Positions 11,471 through 25,999 of a stretch of 64,000 nucleotides of DNA are shown in pieces (positions within the stretch are counted from its first letter, which is position 1; every line of letters begins with the position of its first letter). Origin of the DNA: Cryptomeria japonica. Taxonomy: Eukaryota > Streptophyta > Pinopsida > Cupressales > Cupressaceae. Position numbers and translations under genes: made by a program. Location: assembly GCF_030272615.1 (NCBI RefSeq), contig NC_081414.1, forward strand, positions 521,298,185 through 521,362,184, read 5' to 3'. The notes under the pieces are model-generated. The model saw nothing but the letters and a program-made list of their open reading frames with translations, ran no database searches and had not been told where the DNA came from.

Positions 11471-14434
11471 TGTGAGGCCCTACCCCGACCCATCCTATTT
11501 CTTCAGTATTTTCATTTTGGAACTAATTTGGATGCTAGTTTTGACACACTATGGATATAGAACTTTTCATGATTCCGCGATTTTGGTAACATTGATATAT
11601 GTGGATGCTTCATTTCTATGCCTTGTGACTTATAGAATATTATATGATTCTAGATTAGGGTAATGTTGTGATGATGCAGGTTATTATCTGAATTTTAGGA
11701 TTTGATATAATGTTTGGAAAATGTTTGCATATATTGTAGATGGATCAAATTTTGAGGATTATGAGGAAATTGCTTTGAATTGTGACAAATCATATTTCAT
11801 AATGTCAAGTCCTTGCAGAATGAATGTATTGTATTCTGATTATGTGATTTTATATATTATATGAGGCTATTTGGGAAGTAATAATGTTTAAATTGAGATG
11901 TGCAGGAAAATATCCATGTGACCATGGAAATATTAGGGAGAATCAAGCCTAGGCCAATGTGCGTTAGTAAAACCAGGGGTTGTCTATTTGGAGAGACAAC
12001 ACCCCGTATGTACTGTATTTTATTCGTAAATGTAAAATGTTGCATGAGTGTAATTTGTATTTATTGGATTGATTAAATTGTTTAAGGGACAATTGCCATG
12101 TGTTTATTGTGATGTGGAATTATTTTGTAGTGTCACTTGACACCTATGTAGTATGTGGTGTTGGCAATTTGTCATGTCACCTTTTTAAGAGTTTTATTTT
12201 TGATTAAATGTTATATCCCCTAATTATCCTTGAAGGAACCAAGAGATCTAGGTTAGAGAGCCACAAGGGAGGTCAACTCAGAGTTGACCCGTAGGTTAAC
12301 TTCAGGTGGACTTTCTGAAGGTCAAATCAACTCCTAGAGTCAATTTTAGAGCTTTTCTATTAGGCCTCATGGGGTACCTATGGGTGAAGGCCAAAATTGG
12401 CCATGTGTCTTTCCCTTAGGACTTGTTTAACCACCCAAAAAAGTGGTTTTCCCAAGATGGACGAATTCCATCTATAGGAGTGCCATCCTTGGTAGGATAA
12501 CCTTCTTGGAGATAGTAATCCCTCTTCCCCATTCCATTTCCCTTCTCTAGGCACCTAGGATAGGGAGTGTGTAAGACCTAGGGAAGACCAACCCAATGGG
12601 AGATCACTCACTCTATCCAAGAGGTTGGAAGGAGTGAGAGAGGCCTTCTTAGGCTAAGAATGGAAGCTTAGTGAGCTAATCACCCACTCTCCATTCTTGG
12701 AGATTTTTGGAAAAAAGAAAAAACACTTGGAAGGAAAAACCAGTTTTAGGAATTAGAGGAATTTGGGGGTGCCAAGGAATTGCAGAAAGTTGTGTGGATT
12801 GGGCAGCTCATCTCCAACTAAGTTTAGCATACCTATTGGCAGAATAAGGTTGGTTGTTATTTCCTCTTGGTTTTGTTGTCTATGTTAGTTATGTTGTTTT
12901 GTTGAAGGAAAGAAATGCTTGTAAAGAAAGTGTGTATGTAAATTGTTGTTGAAGAAAATAATGTGTAGTTTCATTTCTATGTTTTTCTGTTTTGTGTTCT
13001 TGTTTTGGGAGTATCCAAGATCTTCTACTCTTGGGAGAGTAGGATGATCTTGGGGTGGAAGAAGCATGACAGCCTTGGGTGAGAGGCTCTCCTTAAGGAG
13101 AGTGATCTCAAGGGTGTCCTTTGTGACCCTTGCTGCATAGCCTTGTGTATGCATTTGGGGGTCATAAGGGGAGAGAAATGGCTTTGAGCCTTTGGGGGGC
13201 ATAAGGTGGTTGGGATGAATTCTGTTGAGTATTTTGAGTTGCCATGAGGTGGCTTGTGTTATATTTTTGGCTGTAGTCTCCCCAATGGTACTTGGTCCAC
13301 TTCCACCCGTAGATTGATCACCCCAAGTGTGGTGAAAGTATAGCTTGGGATGGGAAAGTGTATGTGTTGTGTGCTTGCCCTATTGTTGTGTTGTATTGCC
13401 TGATTGTAACCCGTCTAGGTCTTGATTCTCCTAGCTCGGGGGTGGCTTTTGGTAAGCCTAGGCTGGGAGGTGAGCATCCCATGGTCACAGTCCTAAGTTT
13501 TACTTGCAGGTGGCTTTGGAAAAAAAAAGACTAGGAGTTGCAGATTTTGTGTTGCAGACTTCTATTCAGATTCTTATTTTTATTTAAATGCAGAAAGGAA
13601 GGAAGAAATGTAACCTTATGCTTTGTAGCAAAAGAAAAAGAAGAGAAAGTGCATATGTAAATATAGGGCTTAGAATGATTCTGTTTCTGTTTAAATAAAT
13701 GTAATTATTATTTTCTGTGTAAAGATTAGAGAAAAAAAAAAGGGGGGGGACTGTTAGATTATCTACCCATTTTCATATTTGGGTTATTGTAACTATCATT
13801 CTGGAAAAACAATGTAAATGTAACTTTTATTATATTTGATGACTATTGTGTTTGTTGTAGTCTACATTTAAATCTGGTTTGTAACATGTTATTTACTGCA
13901 ATATTAAAGAAAAGAAAACAGAAAAAAAAAAAATGCAGTAGGATTTCTTATTTACTATTTACTAGTTTATTTACTGCAAATGTTAAAGAAAGATAAAGAA
14001 GAAATGCAGTAGGGTTATTATTTACTTGCTTAGTTTTATATTCTGTTATTTTATGTCTATTAGAAAGAAAGGAGAACCAGTATTGCTTTATTGCTGTAGA
14101 AAATTTAAATAAAAGGAAGAAATAAATAGATCTATTCTAAATGCTGTTAGAAGACTAAAAAACGGAATGTAGATGGTTAAAAAAACCTCAGATCAATATA
14201 AGGGTTTTTAACCCTATTACTTCAACATTTAGTCATATATATATTTCTATATGTATATAAGTATATATAATGAAAAATATATACCTATATATATAGAAAA
14301 TATATATATATAAGTTTCCTGTATATGTATACCCCTGTAACAACGAAATTTTAAAAAAAAAGAACATGTATTCTGAATCTGGTGCATCTCTGTTACAAAT
14401 CATATAAAATATAATGCAGAATAAACCCTTTAAT

Positions 14435-14477
<43 letters not shown>

Positions 14478-14548
14478 TGCAATCTAAAATCATGCTCTGT
14501 GGATGCCTGTAGAAGAAAATATCTTCATATTCATAACTGATATTGTGC

Positions 14549-14591
<43 letters not shown>

Positions 14592-14682
14592 CATTGATAT
14601 TCAAAAATAAACACATCACATAAACCATGCCCCACGAAATATTTAAATAAACAAAAAAATAGTAATAATAATGTTGGCCGAA

Positions 14683-14933
14683 CCACTGTGTGTAAACACA
14701 GTGGACGGCTCTCGGGCCGCGCCACTGTGTTTACCCACAGTGGATGGCACGGCAAAGCCGAGCCACTGTGTGTAAACACAGTGGGCGGTGCTCGGGCCGT
14801 GCCACTGTGCTTACCCACAGTGGACGGCACGGAGGGTGCCGCCACTGTGTGTAAGCACAGTGGACGGTCCGCGGCCGCCACTGTGCTTATACACAGTGGA
14901 CGGCACCGCCGTCACTGTGTATAAACACAGTGG
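14683..14933. repeat. Seven-hairpin CACTGTG array in E 5' LTR
   Basis: Seven 22-bp inverted repeats of form CCACTGTG-N6-CACAGTGG start at 14683, 14722, 14763, 14802, 14842, 14878 and 14912 (the last left arm is TCACTGTG). Spacing is 34-41 bp, with GC-rich spacers. Loops in order are TGTAAA, TTTACC, TGTAAA, CTTACC, TGTAAG, CTTATA, TATAAA, so even hairpins look like reversed copies of odd ones. The 3' LTR carries the same array. Confidence 0.95.
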
Positions 14934-15059
14934 CGACCGGGAGAGCCCCGCGCCGCCTCCTCCCCTCAGTTTTCCCCCACGCGAAACCCTCCGCCTCCGT
15001 ACCTGCAATCTCCCTCTCTCTCGAACAAAACAAGCAATAAAATATAGGGGTTTAATAAA

Positions 15060-15165
15060 CCCTAACCCATTTCGGGTTAGGGCATAATATGTAAAAAGGG
15101 TGAAAATAACATAAGACAAGTGTAATATGTAAAAATGCAACCCTAACCCCATTTCGGGTTAGGGT
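15060..15165. repeat. Two telomere-like hairpins in E LTR
   Basis: CCCTAACCC at 15060-15068 pairs with GGGTTAGGG at 15074-15082. A second, longer version with the same ATTTC loop core ends near 15165. The words resemble the plant telomere repeat but form inverted pairs rather than head-to-tail repeats, so this is a hairpin and not an interstitial telomere. Confidence 0.85.
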
Positions 15166-15176
15166 TAGCATTATAA

Positions 15177-15177
<1 letters not shown>

Positions 15178-15266
<89 letters not shown>
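15178..15266. repeat. (TA)n microsatellite in E 5' LTR
   Basis: An almost pure AT dinucleotide run of about 88 bp. The matching stretch in the 3' LTR (about 24894-24988) is interrupted by ACAT units and differs in length, which accounts for much of the length difference between the two LTRs. Confidence 0.95.
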
Positions 15267-15269
<3 letters not shown>

Positions 15270-16247
15270 TATATTGATATATATATATGTATATTTATAT
15301 ATACATATATATTTATATACATATAGGAGATTTAGATTTGGGGGCATTTAAATTGTTTTTTTTTTTTAAAAAAATTTATAATGAGGGTTAGTATTTAAGA
15401 ATCTATATATATATATGAGGAGTTTAAGTTGGGATTTTAAACCTTGATTTTTAATATACATATATATTTGGGGGCAATTCCATAATGGAATTTTTATATG
15501 TCCGTTTAGATTGAAATTTAAAACTTGATTTTTTGTAATATATGGAATGGGGTTATTTTAACGATAGAATTATTATATGTCTATTTACTCTTTAGGAGAT
15601 TTAAAATTTTAAAATAGTAAAATTTTAAAGGAATTTGAAAACAAAGGGATTATTATGGTTGGATACCCCATACATAATATCGATTAATTTATTTAATTAA
15701 TCAATGGATTTCCCCTCAATATAATTGGACTTTAGAAAAAAAAAATTTAAAAGGAGGAAATTGTAGATTTTTGAACTTTAGGCCTTGAGACCGATATTTG
15801 GCCGGACCGAAATTTAAATGACAAAATCAAGGGATTTAGGGAAAATTAGAATTGGCCCTAGTAATTGTCGGTTTCAGTGGGCAAATGACATTGTAGTAAT
15901 TCGAAACCCCCATTGGGTGGATGTGGATAATAAATTTTATATGAGCATCGAATAATCATTAACAATATCATTATATGTCCTGGAATGATTTAATACATTA
16001 AGATATCCGAATTATCCCTCGATGTAATTAGCGATGACTCGTCTTAGGTAATTGAGCTAGCTAACTAATCCGCAATGCAAATTAATCTCCACCAATCAAG
16101 TCACTCGCTCGAGTGGTTATTTAACTTAACCTAGTAAGTACGTTTATTTACATCCTAGTTAAGACAAAACTTTAAATACAGTTGTTATGTATTAGGATTT
16201 ATAGCGAGTCCATGACGTCAAAAAAAAATAATTTTTGTTCCGTTTTT

Positions 16248-16268
16248 GTGCCCTAAAAGCTTGGGCAC
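16248..16268 (+). other. Terminal U5 hairpin of E 5' LTR
   Basis: GTGCCC (16248-16253) and GGGCAC (16263-16268) form an inverted repeat over a 9-base loop, ending four bases before the LTR end and just before the primer-binding site. LTRs G and H have the same structure. Confidence 0.8.
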
Positions 16269-16275
16269 GACATTT

Positions 16276-16287
16276 TGGTATCAGAGC
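16276..16287 (+). promoter_or_regulatory. Element E primer-binding site (tRNA-iMet)
   Basis: TGGTATCAGAGC, complementary to the initiator tRNA-Met 3' end, lies three bases after the LTR end. It primes minus-strand DNA synthesis in this family. Confidence 0.95.
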
Positions 16288-16444
16288 AAGGTTTCCAACA
16301 CTAGGAACCTTTCTCCATTACGTTTCGCTTTAATTATCTAAATTAATCAAATATTTTCTTAAACGGAAAATAAAAATATAAATATATGAAAATTGAATTA
16401 TTTAAATTAATTGTTTATTTATTTTATTTTTGTTTCCTCATAGG

Positions 16445-17611
16445 ATGCCTCCGACTACGCGACAAGCTCGCAAGCGCGGAAGGGGTCCTAGGCGTACACG
16501 TATGGCACGCGAGGATGTTGCTAGGGAGGAACCGGTTCCAGAAGGGAACCCGGAAGCACCTCCCGAACCACCGGTTGACCCTAACCGAGACATCTTGCTA
16601 GCTCTTCAGAACTTGATCGGGATCGTGCAGGATAGGCTTCCAGCAGTGGACCGTCATGCAAACAATCAGAACTCAGGGAGTCATAGATCAGTGGATAGGG
16701 AACGGAGTAGGAGTCCACCTCCTAATTCCGTAGAGGGTGAGGCAGAGCATGAACCGGAGTCCGTTCACCTGCCCGAACCCCCTCCAGTAGCAGCACCTGT
16801 GTACTTTGAGAGAGCACGTCAGGAACCAGGAGACCTGATTAGAGAGGTTTTACGCCTCCAGCCGCCATCTTTTGGAGGCACTACTGACGGAGTAGAGGCT
16901 GAGGCATGGCTTTTAAGCCTAGATCGGTGCTTCGCATTGCGATCTTATGAAAGCAATCTGAAGGCACACGTTGCAGTCCACCTTCTGAGATCGACAGCCT
17001 CCACATGGTGGAAGCAAGAGGAATTCAAGTGCGGACTCACTGCAGATACCATCACATGGGAAATCTTCACAGAGAGGTTCAGAGAGAGGTACTTGTCAGA
17101 GCACTTCCGGCAGCGTAGGATCGATGAGTTCCATGACCTCCAGCAGAAGGGTCTCATAGTGACCCAGTACGAGAGTAAGTTTATCGAGCTCCTACCTTAT
17201 GTAGATTACCTGAAGGACGAGAAGCTACTCGTCAACCGATTTGTTAGGGGACTTAATGCTGGGATAGCAGGACCAGTGAGGATGGCCGCTCCAGGTAGCC
17301 TTCGGGTTGCCGTAGAGAAGGCCCTTATAGCCAAGGAGATTCAGATCAGGCCACAGGACACGAGGGATCGGTTCCAGAACCGAAACCCATCTCCCCAGCC
17401 TTTCGGGTTTCAGAAACCCCATTGGAAAGGCAACCACAGAAATGTTTTGGGGTCCCATAAACCCCCTCCTCCACAGCAGTCACAGCAGAGTCAGAGACAT
17501 AGGCCACCTCAGGGACAGCAGGGCTCCAGGCCCAAACAGTGGCAGTCACAGGGTCCTAGGCGTGACCAGAGAGTACAGGGTACATACACACCCCCGGCAC
17601 GGGCTCAGTAG
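16445..17611 (+). CDS. Element E gag (capsid part)
   Basis: ATG at 16445 begins 388 codons ending at TAG 17609-17611. The N-terminus is very basic (MPPTTRQARKRGRGPRR), followed by an acidic, proline-rich linker. Residues about 141-270 form the Retrotrans_gag capsid domain: PSFGG, AEAWL, ASTWW at 186-189, FRERYL, then LLVNRFVRGL. The C-terminal 80 residues are rich in Gln, Pro and Arg. The TAG follows a CAG codon, and the same frame continues with the zinc knuckle and protease, so the ancestral gag-pol probably read through here; CAG to TAG is the simplest explanation. The upstream in-frame TTG at 16430 is less likely as a start. Confidence 0.9.
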   Translation: MPPTTRQARKRGRGPRRTRMAREDVAREEPVPEGNPEAPPEPPVDPNRDILLALQNLIGIVQDRLPAVDRHANNQNSGSHRSVDRERSRSPPPNSVEGEAEHEPESVHLPEPPPVAAPVYFERARQEPGDLIREVLRLQPPSFGGTTDGVEAEAWLLSLDRCFALRSYESNLKAHVAVHLLRSTASTWWKQEEFKCGLTADTITWEIFTERFRERYLSEHFRQRRIDEFHDLQQKGLIVTQYESKFIELLPYVDYLKDEKLLVNRFVRGLNAGIAGPVRMAAPGSLRVAVEKALIAKEIQIRPQDTRDRFQNRNPSPQPFGFQKPHWKGNHRNVLGSHKPPPPQQSQQSQRHRPPQGQQGSRPKQWQSQGPRRDQRVQGTYTPPARAQ

Positions 17612-18181
17612 TCCTCCAGGGGTGGGTACAGTGGTTCTAGCCGGACAGGTGGGCATCCTTTTTCTAGGCCTCAGGGTGCACAGTTTCAGGCATGCGGTGC
17701 TTGCTTCACGTGTGGAGCCATGGGGCACATGGCAAGAGAGTGTCCACAGGGACAGATGACAGGGAATCAGAGGATGGCAACATCAGAGCCTACAGTTGGG
17801 GACATGGGCAAGTCCCATAGAGTCTTCGCAGCGGTTGATAACCGCCAGGCAGAGCACCAGGCCACAGTGATCGAGGCTGCAGGTAAGGTCAGAGGTAGTA
17901 GTATTTCTATATTATTTGACTCAGGAGCGACTGACTCCTTTATATCTCCATTGGTTGTGGAGCGTTGCGGGCTAGTGGCAGTAAGGCAAGGTGTCAGCTG
18001 GGAAGTGGAGTTAGCTTCAGGGGCTAGAGTGTCAGTGGATTCAGAGGTTAGGGGATGTCCACTCCAGATTGGTAATACCACCACCTTAGTAGACCTTAGA
18101 GTTACACACTCGGATCTTATGGCGTCGTACTTGGCATGGATTGGCTTTACGCCCACAGAGCCAAGATGGATTGTCGCTTGA
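17612..18181 (+). pseudogene. Element E nucleocapsid zinc knuckle and protease, separated by stop and frameshift
   Basis: This is the same frame as gag, downstream of its TAG. A CX2CX4HX4C knuckle (CFTCGAMGHMAREC) spans 17702-17743 and would bind the genomic RNA. The retropepsin active site LFDSGATDSF has its catalytic Asp at 17918-17920, which is intact. Near 18112-18121 the frame slips: the expected LGMDW block lies in the frame used by RT rather than this one, and the frame-2 reading ends at TGA 18179-18181. So protease cannot be joined to RT without a shift of one base. Confidence 0.85.
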
Positions 18182-18285
18182 AAAAGGTCGAGTGTGAGGA
18201 TGATCATGGTGCTCCCATAGTAATCACTGGGATTCAGAGACCCGTGTCTCTTCGTATGATATTCGCCATGTAGCTTAAGCGGAGC

Positions 18286-21210
18286 ATGCGGAAGGGATGC
18301 CAGTTGTTTGCTATCACAATCAGTGACCGAGAGGAAGAAAATGAGAAGGAGCCGTCCATAGATGATCACCCCATCCTTGAGGCATTTGCAGATGTGTTTC
18401 CTGATGAGCTACCTGGTATGCCGCCCAGCAGGGAGATTGACTTCCACATAGATTTGGTACCAGGAGCCGAGCCAGTTTCGAGAGCACCTTATAGGATGAC
18501 CACTCATGAGCTTAATGAGCTCAAGATGCAGCTAGAGGAACTCTTAGAGAAGGGTCACATCCGTCCTAGCGTCTCCCCTTGGGGCGCACCAGTCATCTTC
18601 GTGAAGAAGAAAGACGGGTCCCTTGGGTTATGCATGGATTACAGGCAACTGAATAAAGTAACCATCAAGAACCGCTACCCCTTGCCAAGGATCGATGACT
18701 TGTTTGATCAGCTTCAGGGTGCCAAAGTGTTTTCCAAAATAGACCTGAAGTCAGGATATCACCAGTTGAGAATTGTGGAAAGTGATATCCACAAGACTGC
18801 ATTTCGCACCAGATATGGCCACTATGAGTTCACTGTGGTCCCATTCGGTCTTACGAATGCTCCAGCTGTATTCATGAGTCTCATGAATGGGGTATTCCGC
18901 ACCTTCCTTGACCGATTTGTGATAGAGTTCCTCGACGACATATTGATCTATTCCCGAAATGAGCAGGAGCATGAGGAGCATTTGAGGCAGGTTTTGCAGT
19001 GTTTGAGGGACAACCAGTTGTTCGGCAGTTTGTCGAAGTGTGCTTTCTTTAGATCAGAGGTCAAGTACCTAGGGCATGTTATATCCGGTGATGGGATCTC
19101 AGTTGACCCATCAAAGATTAGAGCCATCATGGATTGGCCGGCACCTACCAGTGTGATAGAAGTCAGGAGCTTCATGGGTTTAGCAGGATACTATAGACGT
19201 TTTGTGGAGGGATTTTCCAGAGTTGCACACCCCATCACATCCCTCCAGCAAAAAGGGAAGAAATTCGAGTGGACAGAGAAGTGTGAGAGGGCTTTTCAGG
19301 ATCTAAAAAGGGCACTTACTAGTGCACCTATTCTTATTGTGCCAGACCCCACGGCCGACTTCATGGTATGCACGGATGCTTCCTTAGATGGATTGGGAGC
19401 AGTTCTTATGCAGGAGGGTGGGGTTATAGCATACGAGTCTAGGAAACTTAAGACTCACGAGCTTAACTACCCTACGCACGACCTAGAGCTTGCCGCAGTT
19501 GTACATGCACTTGTGAGGTGGAGACACTTCCTTTTAGGTCATCACTTCGAGCTTCATTCAGACCATCAGAGTTTGCAGTATATCTTCACCCAGCCTAACC
19601 TTAATGCGCGTCAGAGGAGATGGATGGAGTTCCTTTGTGAGTATGATTTTGATGTTCATTACATCAAAGGAAAGGAGAATGTGGTCGCAGATGCCCTAAG
19701 TAGGAGACGACATGAGGTTTACACCATATCCATGAGCACTGATTTGAGAGACCGTATTTTGCAGCGATTGCCAGAGGATGATTGGTATCTTGAGGTTTGT
19801 CAGAGGATCCGTAATCAGGAGACCCTGGAAGGGAAGTTTGTGGACTACTCTTTGGAGTCCGATGGTTTATTATGCCATAGAGGGCGCATTTATGTACCCT
19901 CTCCTGGGGGTTTGCGAGATTTCATTATCATGGAGGCTCATAGAGCTCCTTATGCAGCGCATCCCGGGGTTAAGAAGATGCATGCTGACTTGAGGCAGTT
20001 ATATCATTGGCCAGGAATGCGGCAGCTTATCGCTGAGTTAGTAGCCCGATGCCTTGAGTGTCAGAGAGTCAAGGCGGAGCACCGCCATCCAGGTGGGTTA
20101 CTCCAGTCCCATGCTATACCAGAGTGGAAATGGGATACTATATCCATGGACTTCATTATTGGTCTTCCTATGTCATCTCGTCGCCATGATGCTATCTTGG
20201 TGACAATTGACAAATTGACCAAAGTAGCCCACTTCTCACCAGTCCGGACTACCTTCACAGCTCCAGCAGTGGCACAGGTGTTCTTACGGGACATTGTTAG
20301 GCTTCATGGTGTCCCACGCAAGATTATCTCTGATAGGGATTCTCTCTTTACATCTTCCTTTTGGAAGGCATTACAGACAGCGTTGGGCACCAAGCTCAAC
20401 TTTAGCACAGCCTATCATCCAGAGACAGATGGACAGAAAGAGCGGGTTAACCAGGTGTTAGAGGATATGCTCCGCATGTACGTCATGGATCATCAGACCC
20501 GATGGGAGGAGTACCTGCATTTAGTAGAGTTTGCCTATAATAATGGGCATCACACTTCTTTGGGGATGCCACCCTTTCAAGCTTTGTACGGCAGACCATG
20601 CAGGACACCTTTGAGTTGGGATCGTATTGAGGACAGAGTGGCCATAGGCCCTGAGTTGGTCCGTGATATGGAGCAGCAGGTAATTTTGATTAGACAGCAC
20701 CTTAGAGAGGCACAGGATAGGCAGAAGAAATATGCAGATACAAAGAGGATAGACCAGAGTTACATGGTTGGGGACAGAGTTTTCCTGAGAGTGCGACCGC
20801 ATAAGAGTCCAATCCGCTATGGAAAGGGTTCTAAGCTCGCACCTCGCTTTGTCGGACCCTTCGAGATCCTTGAGAGGATAGGACCAGTTGCTTATCGCCT
20901 AGCTTTGCCACCTAGCCTGTCACGCATCCACGATGTATTTCATGTGTCAGTTTTGAGAAAGTATATCTATGATGAGTCTCATATTTTAGATTGGGATGCC
21001 TTGCAGGTGGAGTCGGACGGGCAGCTAGCCTTGGAGCCCATTCGCATTTTGGCTCGCCAGACGTTGGCCCTTCGAGGTCGAGAGCTGGACCAGGTTAGGG
21101 TCCAGTGGGATTGCTATGATGAGGTTACAGCTTCATGGGAGGATGCAGCACGTATGAGATCACAGTACCCTCATCTTTTTGATGAACTCCAGGAGGACGT
21201 TCATGCCTAG
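18286..21210 (+). CDS. Element E pol: RT, RNase H, integrase, chromodomain-like tail
   Basis: A 974-codon open frame. The same frame extends upstream to about 18121 but has TAG at 18271-18273, where chromoviruses usually have Gln. RT occupies about residues 70-240, with CMDYRQLN and the catalytic FLDDILIYS (Asp-Asp near 217-218) intact. RNase H is at about 360-475 (TDAS...DLELAAV...SDHQSL...VADALSRR). The HHCC zinc-binding module of integrase is at about 551-591, and the D,D-35-E core at about 620, 681 and 718 ([19 protein letters not shown]) is intact. After residue 925, QVRVQWD...ASWE matches the chromodomain-like tail that targets chromovirus integration to heterochromatin. This part looks functional; the upstream breaks do not. 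Confidence 0.95.
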   Translation: MRKGCQLFAITISDREEENEKEPSIDDHPILEAFADVFPDELPGMPPSREIDFHIDLVPGAEPVSRAPYRMTTHELNELKMQLEELLEKGHIRPSVSPWGAPVIFVKKKDGSLGLCMDYRQLNKVTIKNRYPLPRIDDLFDQLQGAKVFSKIDLKSGYHQLRIVESDIHKTAFRTRYGHYEFTVVPFGLTNAPAVFMSLMNGVFRTFLDRFVIEFLDDILIYSRNEQEHEEHLRQVLQCLRDNQLFGSLSKCAFFRSEVKYLGHVISGDGISVDPSKIRAIMDWPAPTSVIEVRSFMGLAGYYRRFVEGFSRVAHPITSLQQKGKKFEWTEKCERAFQDLKRALTSAPILIVPDPTADFMVCTDASLDGLGAVLMQEGGVIAYESRKLKTHELNYPTHDLELAAVVHALVRWRHFLLGHHFELHSDHQSLQYIFTQPNLNARQRRWMEFLCEYDFDVHYIKGKENVVADALSRRRHEVYTISMSTDLRDRILQRLPEDDWYLEVCQRIRNQETLEGKFVDYSLESDGLLCHRGRIYVPSPGGLRDFIIMEAHRAPYAAHPGVKKMHADLRQLYHWPGMRQLIAELVARCLECQRVKAEHRHPGGLLQSHAIPEWKWDTISMDFIIGLPMSSRRHDAILVTIDKLTKVAHFSPVRTTFTAPAVAQVFLRDIVRLHGVPRKIISDRDSLFTSSFWKALQTALGTKLNFSTAYHPETDGQKERVNQVLEDMLRMYVMDHQTRWEEYLHLVEFAYNNGHHTSLGMPPFQALYGRPCRTPLSWDRIEDRVAIGPELVRDMEQQVILIRQHLREAQDRQKKYADTKRIDQSYMVGDRVFLRVRPHKSPIRYGKGSKLAPRFVGPFEILERIGPVAYRLALPPSLSRIHDVFHVSVLRKYIYDESHILDWDALQVESDGQLALEPIRILARQTLALRGRELDQVRVQWDCYDEVTASWEDAARMRSQYPHLFDELQEDVHA

Positions 21211-21220
21211 AGGGGGAGGG
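21211..21220 (+). promoter_or_regulatory. Element E polypurine tract
   Basis: AGGGGGAGGG sits directly between the pol stop codon and the TG of the 3' LTR. It has the standard composition and place of a plus-strand primer. Confidence 0.95.
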
Positions 21221-25994
<4,774 letters not shown>

Positions 25995-25999
25995 TTTAT

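Larger units (their letters stand above)
11471..16272 (+). repeat. Element E 5' LTR (4,802 bp)
   Basis: Begins TGTGAGGCCC and ends GGGCACGACA, four bases before the primer-binding site. The first 3 kb is unique sequence that also appears, diverged, in solo LTR G. Then come TA repeats (about 14437-14475 and 14553-14583), the hairpin array at 14683-14933, telomere-like hairpins at 15060-15165, a long TA repeat (15178-15266), a palindromic TGACGTCA at 16213-16220 and a terminal GTGCCC/GGGCAC hairpin. I infer that promoter and transcription start lie near the TA-rich to GC-rich transition; no TATA box can be singled out. Confidence 0.95.

Noticed and set aside
12885-13202. Antisense 105-codon ORF in the E LTRs (also 22635-22952, with a relative in G at 44162-44413) as a conserved gene
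   Set aside because: The DNA block is conserved as a whole, so similarity of the peptides follows without coding function; no domain, and the frame is not kept at its ends.
14233-14628. ORFs of Ile-Tyr repeats in TA-rich DNA (also at 24134, 24766 and 45615)
   Set aside because: Translations of (TA)n microsatellites, not genes.
14683-14933. Regularly spaced repeats resembling a CRISPR array
   Set aside because: The spacers are GC-rich and similar to each other, the repeats are perfect palindromes inside an LTR, the same array occurs in both LTRs of E, and this is plant DNA with no cas genes.
15060-15168. Interstitial telomere repeats
   Set aside because: Only one or two units in inverted pairs, at a fixed place in both LTRs of E; there is no head-to-tail array.
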